From positions 63,600,501 to 63,664,500 of the forward strand of contig CM060899.1 of NCBI GenBank assembly GCA_030762935.1: DNA of 64,000 nt, written 5' to 3'. Below are positions 55,381 through 64,000 of the stretch, piece by piece. The notes beneath the pieces were generated by a model. The model was given only the letters and a program-made list of their open reading frames with translations. It was not told the DNA's origin and did no database searches. The stretch is from Hymenopus coronatus (Eukaryota; Arthropoda; Insecta; Mantodea; Hymenopodidae). The position numbers and the translations under genes were made by a program. Numbering within the stretch: position 1 is the first letter of the stretch; each line of letters opens with the position of its first letter.

Positions 55381-55884
55381 AGGTACCGCTTTTGTCTGTT
55401 TACTCTGTCTAGTGAGAGTTTTAAAATGAAAACTGCCCTGCTGAAGTAGACAGCACTCGAGCACACTTACAAACGATTTGGGCCGAAACATAAAACGACC
55501 GCACTGTAGAACTTTCACATAGCCCACCCCTTTAAGTGGATCCACTGCTCTCTAAAAGTTTATTTTCTACATTAATATCTCGTTAAAGCGTTGTTATACA
55601 TGCCTAGCTTTCTTTCATTCGAAAATTTTGCTAAATATTACTCAACTTTTAATAAAGGGAACTATGTTAGTCACATCTTTTCTAATAATTTTGGACATGA
55701 AAAGCTGTAAAAATCTGCAATGAGACATTAGTTAAAGCACACTGGGAAACAAATGACAGTGTCTGTGGCCCTGCTCTTTTCAGATACGCCATGTTCAATT
55801 GTTTTCTATTCCAGCTGTTTTGTTATAAATAAATCATCCACAGTTATATCTCAAGGCTACTCAAACTTGTAAAATACGCCAGTG
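55381..55884. other. Unassigned DNA; possible 3' UTR of a reverse gene
   Basis: No repeat partner. If the reverse exon candidate at 55960-56051 is real, this would hold its 3' untranslated region; an AATAAA occurs on the reverse strand near 55560-55566. No other feature. Confidence 0.3.
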
Positions 55885-55959
55885 TTAGGTGGATGCCTCA
55901 AGGTTTGTGCTACACGAAACACGAACACCGCACACAGACACGTATTGGTGTTCCTGCTG

Positions 55960-56051
55960 CTACTGATGTTCCAAAGAGTAGTGCCGGGATCGTTTCCAGA
56001 AGTTCTTGAAGAAGCCTCGCTTCTGTCGGGAGCCTTCTCCTGTCGCTTCCC
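55960..56051 (-). CDS. Candidate terminal coding exon, unknown gene (partial)
   Basis: On the reverse strand a pyrimidine-rich stretch (about 56075-56112) and TTTTGTGTTGCAG lead to a good 3' splice site at 56052-56053. The frame then encodes 29 residues, including Q-K-R-G-F-F-K-N-F-W-K-R and S-R-H-Y-S-L-E-H-Q, before TAG. GC content and codon choice (AAG, TTC, AAC) differ from the AT-rich repeats around it. It is basic and aromatic, like a short C-terminal tail. I do not recognise the gene; no other exon is seen here. A chance frame is possible. Confidence 0.35.
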
Positions 56052-56239
56052 CTGCAACACAAAACATAACGTTTTCAGCTCGGGTTTTAGAAAGAAGCAG
56101 GGAAGGAACGAAAGAAAGAAAAGAATTCATATCTATAAAACATAGCATAACACGTGGTACACTCAAGAATGAAGTTGAATAAGGGCGTAACTTTTGGGAA
56201 GCACACCAAGGAGTTGAGGTGTCGGTGTACTGGGGCTGT

Positions 56240-57280
56240 GGCCTCCTTGTACAAGATGCCGATTCCCTTAAGTTGCGCCTTTTGAGGACTATTATAATCC
56301 CTATACTAATCTACGCCTGCGAGATCTGGGACATGGCAGCAGGCTCCAGTCTGCTAATACTTCAATGGTGCAGAATAAACGCCTCCGGGCTATTTATTCT
56401 GTCCAATTCTCTTTTCCCGTGAGACTCCTGGTCTTGTGATTCCCCGTAAGTTGCACCTTTTGAGGGCTCTAATAATCCACGCCTGCGAGTTCTGTGGCAT
56501 GGCAGCAGACTCCAGTCTGGTACTGCTTCAACTGGTACAGAATAAATGCCTCTGGACCATATATTCTGTTCCCTTCTCTTTTACAGTGCGACTCCTGTAC
56601 GAACACTCTGGTCTTGTCGATTCCCCTTAAGTTGCATCTTTTGAGGTCTCTAATAATCCACGCCTGCGAGTTCTGGGGCATGGCAGCAGACTCCAGTCTG
56701 GTACTGCTTCAACTGGTACAGAATAAATCCTGCGGACCATTTTCTCTTTTAGCGTGAGACTTGTGCACTACCATAAGTGGAGCACTAGACTAGGCCGCGC
56801 AGTTAAATTCAACGCCAGTGAGGTCTGGGGCATGGCAGCAGGCTCCAGTCTGCTACTGCTTCAGTTGGTACACAATAAATCCTGCGGACCATCTTCTCTT
56901 TTAGCGTGAGACTTGTGCACGAAGCCTACCATAAGTGGAGCACTAGACTAGGCCGCGCAGTTAAATTCAACGACGGTGAGGTCTGGGGCATGGCAGCAGG
57001 CTCCAGTCTGCTACTGCTTCAGTTGGTACAGAATAAATCTTCTCTTTTAGCGTGAGACTTGTGCACGAAGCCTACCATAAGTGGAGCATTAGACTAGGCC
57101 GCGCAGTTAAATTCAACGACGGTGAGATCTGGGGCATGGCAGCAGGCTCCAGTCTGCTACTGCTTCAGTTGGTACAGAATAAATCTTCTCTTTTAGCGTG
57201 AGACTTGTGCATGAAGCCTACCATAAGTGGAGCACTAGACTAGGCCGCGCAGTTAAATTCAACGACGGTGAGGTCTGCAC
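56240..57280. repeat. Tandem array derived from non-LTR RT sequence
   Basis: Six units of about 145-181 bp, each with CATGGCAGCAG at about 56332, 56499, 56679, 56831, 56990 and 57135. The first unit keeps RT coding context (L-I-Y-A-C-E-I-W-D-M-A-A-G-S-S-L), the same region as the RT fragment at 53514. Later units add a second block (GTGGAGCACTAGACTAGGCC, GCGCAGTTAAATTCAACG) and become nearly identical, which indicates recent local amplification. Confidence 0.9.
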
Positions 57281-58619
57281 CATTTCCATACGAATGATCC
57301 GCTGAAAGCCTTATCCATGTAACTTTGAACAACATGCGGCGCTTTGGCATCGGTTAGTTCCGCTTCCGAACGCTGGTGTCGCTTACTTCGGTTACTCAGA
57401 GGGACTATAAGGCAGGAGTTATCCTACCTCTACCTTGAGTTTTGAGTGGCCTACTTAAGCAAGTAAGCTGTGCTTCGTGATCAAATTTAGGGAAGAATTT
57501 GTATTTCACTTGTGTTAATCTGTGCATTAAGCTATTTGTTAATTTATATTTGTAAGCATGGGTAAAATTACGGTAATAGTTTCAGCAGCTGCGTATTAAT
57601 ACCAGAAATTTAACTCCAAAGCTAGTGCTTTGTGGGAGGTTTTAGGTGACTATTAGCTCTGTATTTATATTCGTTTAAGTGAAGACAAACTTGGCAGACT
57701 TAAATTGTGATACCATTAGTGGTGTATAATCTAGCATTAATTGCAAATCATTTCTGAAGAAAAGAAAACCTTTATAATAACGCAGTTTAATCAGATTTTC
57801 TTGAAATGTTGTTCAATCCTAATCTTCTAATTAAAGTTATCTCAGGGGTTTGTGGGTGAGGCTAACATTAAAAACACCGCATTTTCCCTTAAGACTTGAG
57901 TTTATTTTATCACAGATTTAACGGGCCGCTAGCTTGTTCTCTTACAAAATGAGTTATAAATAAATACCATCCCACCACTTAAATTATGAATCAGAAGCCT
58001 AATCTAACATCTGCACATCACTCACCCACCACTTAAGCACGTGGACGTGCGCGCAACACAATGTGACAAGAACACAAGCTCAAGAGAGAGTAACCACATA
58101 TTGCCTTGCCTTATATACTGATCCTGGGTGACGCCAACTTTCGCGCCATAAAATGTAGCAGTATCTCCTGTTGGTTCTTTATTAGCATTATCTCACAAGT
58201 TATGAGAATAACCAGTGGTTCCTTCTCACTTTAATTTTATGCTTGCTTTGTCTGATTCTCCCATTCCCTGTGCTACTTGGAAGACAAGTCACTATTCCTG
58301 TCTCACTTCTTTCTATGTCTGTTCTTTTCTATCTTACATTCTTTAGCCTAAGCCCTGCGCTCATTAGCAGGTGGTGGTTGTTGAACTGTTACCTGGAATT
58401 AAGCTAGCTCGCCTTACCTTAATTACCTAAGGTACAACATCTTGCATTTATGCATATTTCTACCCTTAAATATTCACAACTATTTTACATTGCTTTCTCT
58501 AAGCTTATATACAATTTCTTTTTTATGTGTTTTGTGAGCATATGGTATGTCCTCTTACAGTAAGACAACTTCCTTCTGGTACAGCTTTCTAACTAATTTT
58601 AAGCAACGACATTCAATTG
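57281..58619. other. Unassigned DNA, 1.3 kb
   Basis: No repeat partner, no frame above 60 codons, no inverted ends. It contains a CTATAAGGCAGG (about 57405) that resembles a TATA box but has no downstream gene. Could be intergenic or intronic. Confidence 0.45.
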
Positions 58620-58669
58620 TCCTTGACCGATGCAGGTATCTTGGGGATTATAATCCCAGGAACCGCCGT

Positions 58670-59230
58670 TGCAGGCGATACCGGCTAAGGAGCAACTCCA
58701 CCAGCTGCAATGACTTCTAAGCCTTGCATAGATATCAAGATTCAAATGAAACCACCACTTCACCAGCGGTGCTCAAGGGCCGTTGCACCATCACTGACAA
58801 CCGTTGAGGAACAATCCTTTCACCCCCCAACCTATACAAGCGTCATCCTGCAAATATCACATCTCCCTCCATGGTGTAATGGTTACCCGGAGGACGATGG
58901 ATTTATTCGGGTGTAAAAATCTTTAGCATGGCTTCCTTCGGAAGGGAAGTAAAGTCGTAAAAGAACCTCAAGCAAAAGAGTAGTTAAAGCCCCGATAACG
59001 AAGGAGCACCTGCAACAGTTGCTACGGCTAAGCTCCTTACAATCCTTCAAGAGTTACTTGGATATCAAAATTAAAACCTCATAACAAACATTTTGATAAA
59101 CACACACCAGCGGTGCACAAGGGCCGTTGCACCATGATAGGCAACCGTCGAGGGGCAACACTTGCCTCCTCCTGTCACTCCACAACCCCAGCACTCACCC
59201 GCCATCCTGCAAAAACCCACAATCCCCTCA
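58670..59230 (+). repeat. Direct duplication flanking a SINE
   Basis: 58680-58860 and 59005-59225 match: GGCTAAGGAGCAACTCC / CGAAGGAGCACCTGC, CACCAGCGGTGCTCAAGGGC / CACCAGCGGTGCACAAGGGC, AACCGTTGAGGAACAA / AACCGTCGAGGGGCAA, and CATCCTGCAAA in both. The S6 SINE (58866-58995) lies between the two units. Function unknown. Confidence 0.7.
58866..58995 (+). repeat. SINE family S6, copy 2
   Basis: Head CCATGGTGTAATGGTTACCC (A box of tRNA-Glu/Gly type), degraded box B, then GTAAAAATCTTTAGCATGGC, CTTCCTTCGGAAGGGAAGTA and CGTAAAAGAACCTCAAGC. Reverse partner at 36922-37130. Confidence 0.7.
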
Positions 59231-59413
59231 GAACGTGGTTAAGTTCTCTCCGAGAACAGGGACACGTCTTATCACAGCTCGGGCTGCCCTCAGCCTGCCA
59301 ACTGCTCGGGTCTGGTAGTAGTAAAAAGAGCGTCCATAAATAACCCGCCATTTACATTTGCAAGCCCCACACACCTTCAGGCTGCCCTCGGTCCGCCAAC
59401 TCGGCGTCAAAGA

Positions 59414-60160
59414 AAAACAAATCTGAAGTGTTACACTCACATGACTTTCTCTAGCTCTTCTACAAACTTCTTACATAAGACTATTCTTCTTTCTGCACCT
59501 TGCTAATCAAGATAATCAATAACAGTTTTTATTGCTTAGTAGGAAGCTAATAAAGGAATACACCAGGCTAAACCGATAGTCATATGTTTTAAAAGCTGTC
59601 GTTATGCAATTGTCATTGCAAATCGCTTCTTTGCTTGGCCAGGAGCAGAACAAAAGAAAAACGGTCATTGCCGTCCGAGAAAAATAAAAATGTAAAGGAC
59701 ATAAATTGTGTGTTTTGACAAAATCTACATTTTCTGTGTAGTAAGTTTTTGTCTATCTCTTATGGTTTAGCAGTTATCCGTAACATTCATCTAGAATAAA
59801 GTAGTCTTCAGAGGCTACTCTCAGAAAATTTAAGAGATACGGGATTTTAATCGAAATCGTTAGAGCCATTTTTAGAAAATCAAAATATTCGAAAATTTCT
59901 CCATGTATAGGGTAGTTGGAGTGGGGGTAAATCTTTATATCGCATCCTTAGAAGATACTAAACCTAAATACTAAGTTTGGTATTTAAAGGTCTTTTTTTT
60001 TTTTTTTTTTTTTTTGAGCTATGCTGTCCAAAGGCACGCACGCAAACACAAACCTTTTTCTGAAAATGCTTTTTTTTGGATTCAGGAGGTCCCAAAACAT
60101 GTATTTCCGGTGAAATCTCGGCATAGAATTTTTGGATGGAGTACAATACCTTCTCTGTAA
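59414..60160 (+). mobile_element. SHE element, subfamily B, tail eroded
   Basis: Head CTGAAGTGTTACACTCACATG and ACTTTCTCTAGCTC; B-type TTGGCCAGGAGCAG block; central block shortened (59780-59880). A T run (59993-60015) replaces the end of the ACGG-CTTTT-CG block. It ends at TACCTTCTCTGTAATTC where the palindrome should begin. Confidence 0.82.
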
Positions 60161-60194
60161 TTCAATACATTTTGTACCGTTTTCTGGAGGGTTT

Positions 60195-60358
60195 TTAAGG
60201 CACATCCCGATAAGCCATGGCTACCAATCTCGTAAGGGGTGCGTATGACAAACTGAATGCATAGGTAGAGTCAGACTGAAAACTTCAGTCCCATAGTCGG
60301 GATTTGAAACAGGATCCCCAGGTTTTCGTCCACTGAGCTACCAGGCAACTTGCCGGCA
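60195..60358 (-). repeat. tRNA-derived SINE (family S8)
   Basis: In reverse: GCCTGGTAGCTCAGTGGACG (A box) and TGTTTCAAATCCCGAC (box B) about 40 bases apart, followed by CTGAAGTTTTCAGTCTGAC. It lies between two SHE copies in opposite orientation. The intron-less tRNA fold is incomplete, favouring a SINE. Confidence 0.65.
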
Positions 60359-60383
60359 CGGCATTTAACCGACTTTTCATTTT

Positions 60384-60477
60384 CATTTTATGTACATAGT
60401 GTATACAGGATATATTGTATTCCACCCAAAAATTCGATACCGAGATTTCACCAGATATACATGTTTTAGGACCCCCT

Positions 60478-60534
<57 letters not shown>

Positions 60535-61257
60535 TATGGACAGCAAAGCTCAAAAACGAAAATACCGTTAAATACTAAACTTGGTATTTAGGTTTGGTAT
60601 CTTACAAGGATGCGACAAGAAGATTTTCAAGAAACTCTCCCCACCACCAACTACCCTTTACATGGAAAATTTTTCGTATATGTTGATTTTCTAAAAAATG
60701 CCTCTAACGATTTTGATTAAAATCCCATATATTAAAGATATTTACATACCAAATAAAATGTATATCTTCAATTTTCTGGGAATAGCCTCTGAAGGCCTCT
60801 TTATTCTGGATGAATTTTGCTAAAATTTTGCTTAACTGCTAAACGGTACGAGATAGACAAAAACTTACTGCACAGAAAATGTTGATCTGATCAAAACACA
60901 CAATTTATGTCCTTTACATTTTTGTTGTAGAGGTAACCGTTTCCGAGATATTCCTTGTTTTAAGTTTCAGTTGTGAAGTACTTATACTTTTCTCAGACAG
61001 AAGTGTCCGTTTTTCTTTTGTTCTACTTCTGGCCAAGCAAAGAAGCGATTTGCAACGACAATCGCATAACGACAGCTTTTAAAAATTTGACTATTGGTTT
61101 AGCCCAGTGTATTCCCTTATTTTCTTCCTGCTTATGAGTAAAAAGAACATTCTGCTAATGATTATCTCGATTAGCAAGGTGCAGAAAGAACAATAATCTT
61201 ATGTAAGAAGTTTGTAGAAGAGCTAGAGAAAGTCATGTGAGTGTAACACATCAGATT
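60384..61257 (-). mobile_element. SHE element, reverse, with (TG)n run
   Basis: The palindrome half (TTATGTACATAGTGTATAC) is at 60395 but the distal subterminal motif is lost. The reversed CA-rich site is a (TG)n run of about 26 units (60480-60532). Central block intact. The head is B type in reverse (GTTACACTCACATG, CTTTCTCTAGCTC near 61224-61252). Confidence 0.84.
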
Positions 61258-61327
61258 TTTGAGTTAAGCTGTCCACAGACACACGAGTGCAAACACACAC
61301 GGACATTTTCCTAAAAATTCTATTTTT
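61258..61327 (+). repeat. SHE fragment, forward, CA-rich region
   Basis: TTTTTGAGTTAAGCTGTCCAC, ACACACACGGACATTTT and the following CTATTTTT are the internal part of a forward copy squeezed between two reverse copies. Confidence 0.7.
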
Positions 61328-62200
61328 ACTTTCTCTACACGTACTATGTACATACATAGCGTATAGAGAAGGCATTGCATTCCACCCAAAAATTCAGTAC
61401 CGAGATTTCACCGGAAATATACGTTTTGGGTCCCCCTGAATCCAAGAAAAAGCATTTTTGGAAAAAGAACTCCGCGCGCGCGCGTGCGCGTGTGTGTCTG
61501 TGCATAGCTCAAAAAATCAAAATTTCGTTAAATACCAAACTTGGTATTTAAGTTAAATATCTTCCAAGGATTAAACACATAGATTTTCAAGAAAATCATC
61601 TCACCCTCAACTACCTTTTACATGGAATGTTTTGCGAAAATTTTTATTTTCTCAAAAAAAGGCCCTAAAATTTTGATTAAAATATCCTATATTAAAGATA
61701 TATAACTGACAAACGAAATGTATATCTTGAATTTTCTGATTAATAGCCTGTGAAGACTATTTTGTTCTGGATGAATATTTACGGAATTTTGCATAATTAC
61801 CAAACCATAAGAGACACAAAAACTAACTTAACCTAAAAATGTAGAACTCGTTAAAACACACAATTTATGTTATATACCTACATTTGTTTCATGGAGTGGA
61901 TCGTTTGTGAGAGATTCCTTGTTATTGGTTTCAGCTTTAAAAAACTTACACTTTTCTTCTACAGGAATTTGTCAACTCCTGTTCATAAAAACAAAGGAAC
62001 TTCAGTGATATTACAACCAGCTTTTGACTATCACTTTAACTTATGGTACTCCCTTATTTCGCTTCCACTTACAAGGAAGCAAGTAATAAGACTATTTCTG
62101 CTAATTTTTTTTCGATTAGCATGAAGTAAATAGAAGCATAAGGTTTTTAACAATACTTGGTTACAGAGATGTACAGAAAGCCATGTGATTGAAACACATA
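61322..62200 (-). mobile_element. SHE element, subfamily A, reverse, full length
   Basis: ATTTTT at 61322-61327, tail ACTTTCTCTACACG with a palindrome expanded by a duplicated ACAT (ATGTACATACATAG), reversed CA-rich site as (CG)n/(TG)n at 61471-61496, central block, head near 62195 (reverse of TATGTGTTTCAATCACATGG, GCTTTCTGTACATC). Confidence 0.86.
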
Positions 62201-62207
62201 AGAGCTT

Positions 62208-62338
62208 TTGGATTCAAGGATCCTGAAACATGTATTTCTGGTGAAATCTTAGTGTCATCTTTTTGGGTAGAATACAACACCTCTGTCTACTGTGACCATT
62301 AAACCTGCATGCTAGAGAAAGTAAAAAGACGAATAAAT
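62208..62338 (+). repeat. SHE 3'-end fragment, B-like tail
   Basis: TTTGGATTCAAGGATCC, ACATGTATTTCTGGTGAAATC and the tail GCATGCTAGAGAAAGTAAAA. The palindrome is degraded. The tail has the AGC (B) version of the subterminal motif. Confidence 0.72.
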
Positions 62339-62374
62339 TTGGAACACTTTGGCCTTAGACTAAACTGAAACACG

Positions 62375-63257
62375 AAAAATCTGATGTGTTTCATTCACAT
62401 GCCTTTCTCTACATCTGTGCAACAAATTATTGTTAAAAAGTTTATGCTTCTATTTAGTTCATGCTAATCGAGAAATAATTAGCAGAAATAGTCTTATTAC
62501 TTGCTTCCTTGTAATTAGAAGCGAAATAAGGAGCGAAATAAGGGAGTAGCATAGGTTAAAGTGATAGTCAAAAGTTGGTTGTTATGTGACTGAAGTTCCT
62601 TTGTTTGTATGGATAGGAATTGACAAATTCTTGTATGAAAAAAGTATACGTTTGTTAAAGGTGAAACCAAAAACAAGGAATATCTGAAAAACAACCAACC
62701 ACCTCTACGAAAAAAAAAATGTATATAACATAAGTTGTGTGTTTTAACGTGTTCTACATTTTTTGTATTGCAAGTTTTTTCCCCATCTCTTACGGTTTAG
62801 CAGTTATGCAAAATTCCGTGATCCAGAATAAAGTAGTCTTCAGAGGCTATTCTCAGAAAATTGAAGAGATACATTTTATTTGTCGGGTAAATATCTATAA
62901 TATACGATATTTTAATCAAAATCCTTAGACGTATTTTTCAGAAAGTCAAAATTTTCGAAAAATTTTCCATATAAAGGGTAGTTTGGTTGTGGGGGGATTT
63001 ACTTGAAAATCTTCGTGTCGCATTCTTGGAAGTCTGGTATTTAACGGACTTTTCGTTTTTGAGATATGCTGCTCAATGACGCACAGACACACACCCTCTC
63101 ACACACACACACATGGACCTTTATCTGAAAATACTTTTTATGTGTTCAGGAGGTCCTAAATCATGTATTTCCGGTAAAATCTCGGTACTGAAATATTGGA
63201 TGCATACAATACCTATCTATACATATGTACATAGTACGTGTAGAGAAAGTAAAAAAT
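62375..63257 (+). mobile_element. SHE element, subfamily A, full length
   Basis: AAAAAT at 62375-62380 and AAAAAAT at 63251-63257 frame an about 870-bp body. Head CTGATGTGTTTCATTCACATG and CCTTTCTCTACATC; tail CATAGTACGTGTAGAGAAAGT. CA runs at 63083-63113. A 14-base segment in the 5' third (GCGAAATAAGGA) is tandemly duplicated. Confidence 0.87.
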
Positions 63258-63289
63258 AATTAATGGGGGATAGGACATTTGTGGCAGAC

Positions 63290-63400
63290 AGCCAGTATTC
63301 GTGTTGCCAAACAAAGAAAAGCACGTGATCAGAGTCGCCAAGCCAGGAGTCGAACCCCGAATGCGAGCTTCGCTTTCTCTCTCGGTTAGGATGGCTTTTA
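63290..63400 (-). repeat. Possible tRNA-like sequence
   Basis: In reverse, GGGGTTCGACTCCTGGC is a good box B and lies about 40 bases after CCTAACCGAGAGAGAAAGC, a poor A box. May be a tRNA-derived SINE head or a chance match; no second copy in the window. Confidence 0.35.
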
Positions 63401-63562
63401 TATCGATTTAAATATCCACCCCTGCTTCCCTCAGATGCTGCGTTAAGGTTCATTCACCTTTGCAAGGCACGGAACACGCCATTCAGCACCGTTTATTTGT
63501 CGACGCCTTCACTTTAATACTCATAGATTCACTAATCTGACAGTTAAGTTGGCTATATCTCA

Positions 63563-63955
63563 TAAATAGATAATCTGATGTATTCTATTCAAGTGACTTT
63601 CTCTATATCGCTCGAACACTTTATTTGTTTATCTTTTTTTTTTTTTTTTTTTTTTTGTAGTTTAACGCCCTTTAACCTGGTTGGTCATATCGAACGATGA
63701 ATGAAATTGGTGAAATGATGCTTAAATGATCTCGGGGTCCAAGGAGCTTAAAATTACTCGACATTCGTCTTCTCAGGATAAGGGAAAACCCCGAAAAAAA
63801 CCTTATCCGAGTAATTCACCCTAAGTGAGATTCGAACTCACGACCTTGTGAGGCAGACACGCTACCACTACACTACCCAGTCGGGCTAACACTTTATTGT
63901 TAGAAAGCTTATTCTTCTATCACTTTCATGCTAAACGAGATAAACATTAGCAAAT
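63563..63955 (+). mobile_element. SHE element, 5' end, split by a SINE
   Basis: The head (CTGATGTATTCTATTCAAGTG, ACTTTCTCTATATC) runs to 63625. After the SINE the same element continues at 63899 (GTTAGAAAGCTTATTCTTC, AAACGAGATAAACATTAGC). It ends near 63955 where a reverse copy begins. Confidence 0.82.
63626..63887 (-). repeat. tRNA-derived SINE (family S4), copy 2, with target duplication
   Basis: In reverse: GTAGTGTAGTGGTAGCGTG (A box) and GTGAGTTCGAATCTCAC (box B), a body with CCTTATCCTGAGAAGACGAA, and a 3' oligo-A tail (T run 63632-63656). AACACTTTATT at 63615-63625 and 63888-63898 is the 11-bp target duplication. This is the best preserved SINE of the window and is younger than the SHE it interrupts. 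Confidence 0.92.
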
Positions 63956-63957
63956 AA

Positions 63958-64000
63958 TTTTACTTTCCCTACACGTACTATGTATGTACATAGTGTAAGG
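63958..64000 (-). repeat. SHE element, 3' end, cut by the window edge
   Basis: TTTACTTTCCCTACACGTAC and the palindrome with a duplicated GTAT (CTATGTATGTACATAGTG) are the reversed tail of a further copy that continues beyond the window. Confidence 0.85.

Overview
This is a gene-poor, AT-rich eukaryotic window made almost entirely of transposable elements (TEs) and their debris. The mixture (decayed mariner elements of two lineages, a piggyBac derivative, Tc1/mariner MITEs, R1/jockey-like and other non-LTR reverse transcriptase (RT) pieces, many tRNA-derived SINEs, a 123-bp satellite) fits a large arthropod genome, probably an insect. That assignment is an inference; nothing identifies the species. 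No intact host gene is visible. Most open frames are chance frames inside repeats.

The dominant component is one high-copy family of about 0.80-0.90 kb, called SHE here (subterminal inverted repeat + hairpin element; my label). I count about 40 copies or fragments on both strands. Read forward, a copy begins after AAAAAT with CTGATGTG, has a small stem-loop and a subterminal motif ACTTTCTCTACA (subfamily A) or ACTTTCTCTAGC (subfamily B), carries a CA-rich stretch near three-quarters of its length, and ends in a palindrome (core CACTATGTACATAGTG), the inverted subterminal motif, and a second AAAAAT. It encodes no recognisable transposase, so it looks non-autonomous. The plan resembles Helentron-associated elements (DINE-1/HINE type), but that is only a hypothesis.

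Layout. 1-6.2 kb: SHE copies, including one SHE inside another. 6.2-8.6 kb: SHE, an unassigned segment, a long pyrimidine tract and a SINE. 8.7-12.9 kb: head-to-tail SHE copies on both strands. 13-16.6 kb: a MITE, unassigned DNA and one SHE. 16.6-18.8 kb: satellite of about 18 monomers. 19-27.6 kb: SINEs, an RT relic split by a SHE, and SHE copies interrupted by a MITE and a SINE. 28-34 kb: AT-rich DNA and two adjacent mariners. 34-46.4 kb: SHE copies, a second copy of the first mariner split by a SHE, a 641-bp Tc1/mariner derivative and a large MITE with tRNA-like inserts. 46.4-59.4 kb: SHE-free; piggyBac derivative, dispersed repeats, a 5'-truncated RT element with a 10-bp target duplication, a tandem array made from RT sequence, and one possible terminal host exon. 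59.4-64 kb: SHE and SINE copies again.

The coding relics do not form a pathway. The useful signal is the nesting order: SHE copies interrupt a mariner, an RT relic and another SHE, while a SINE, a MITE and a mariner interrupt SHE copies.
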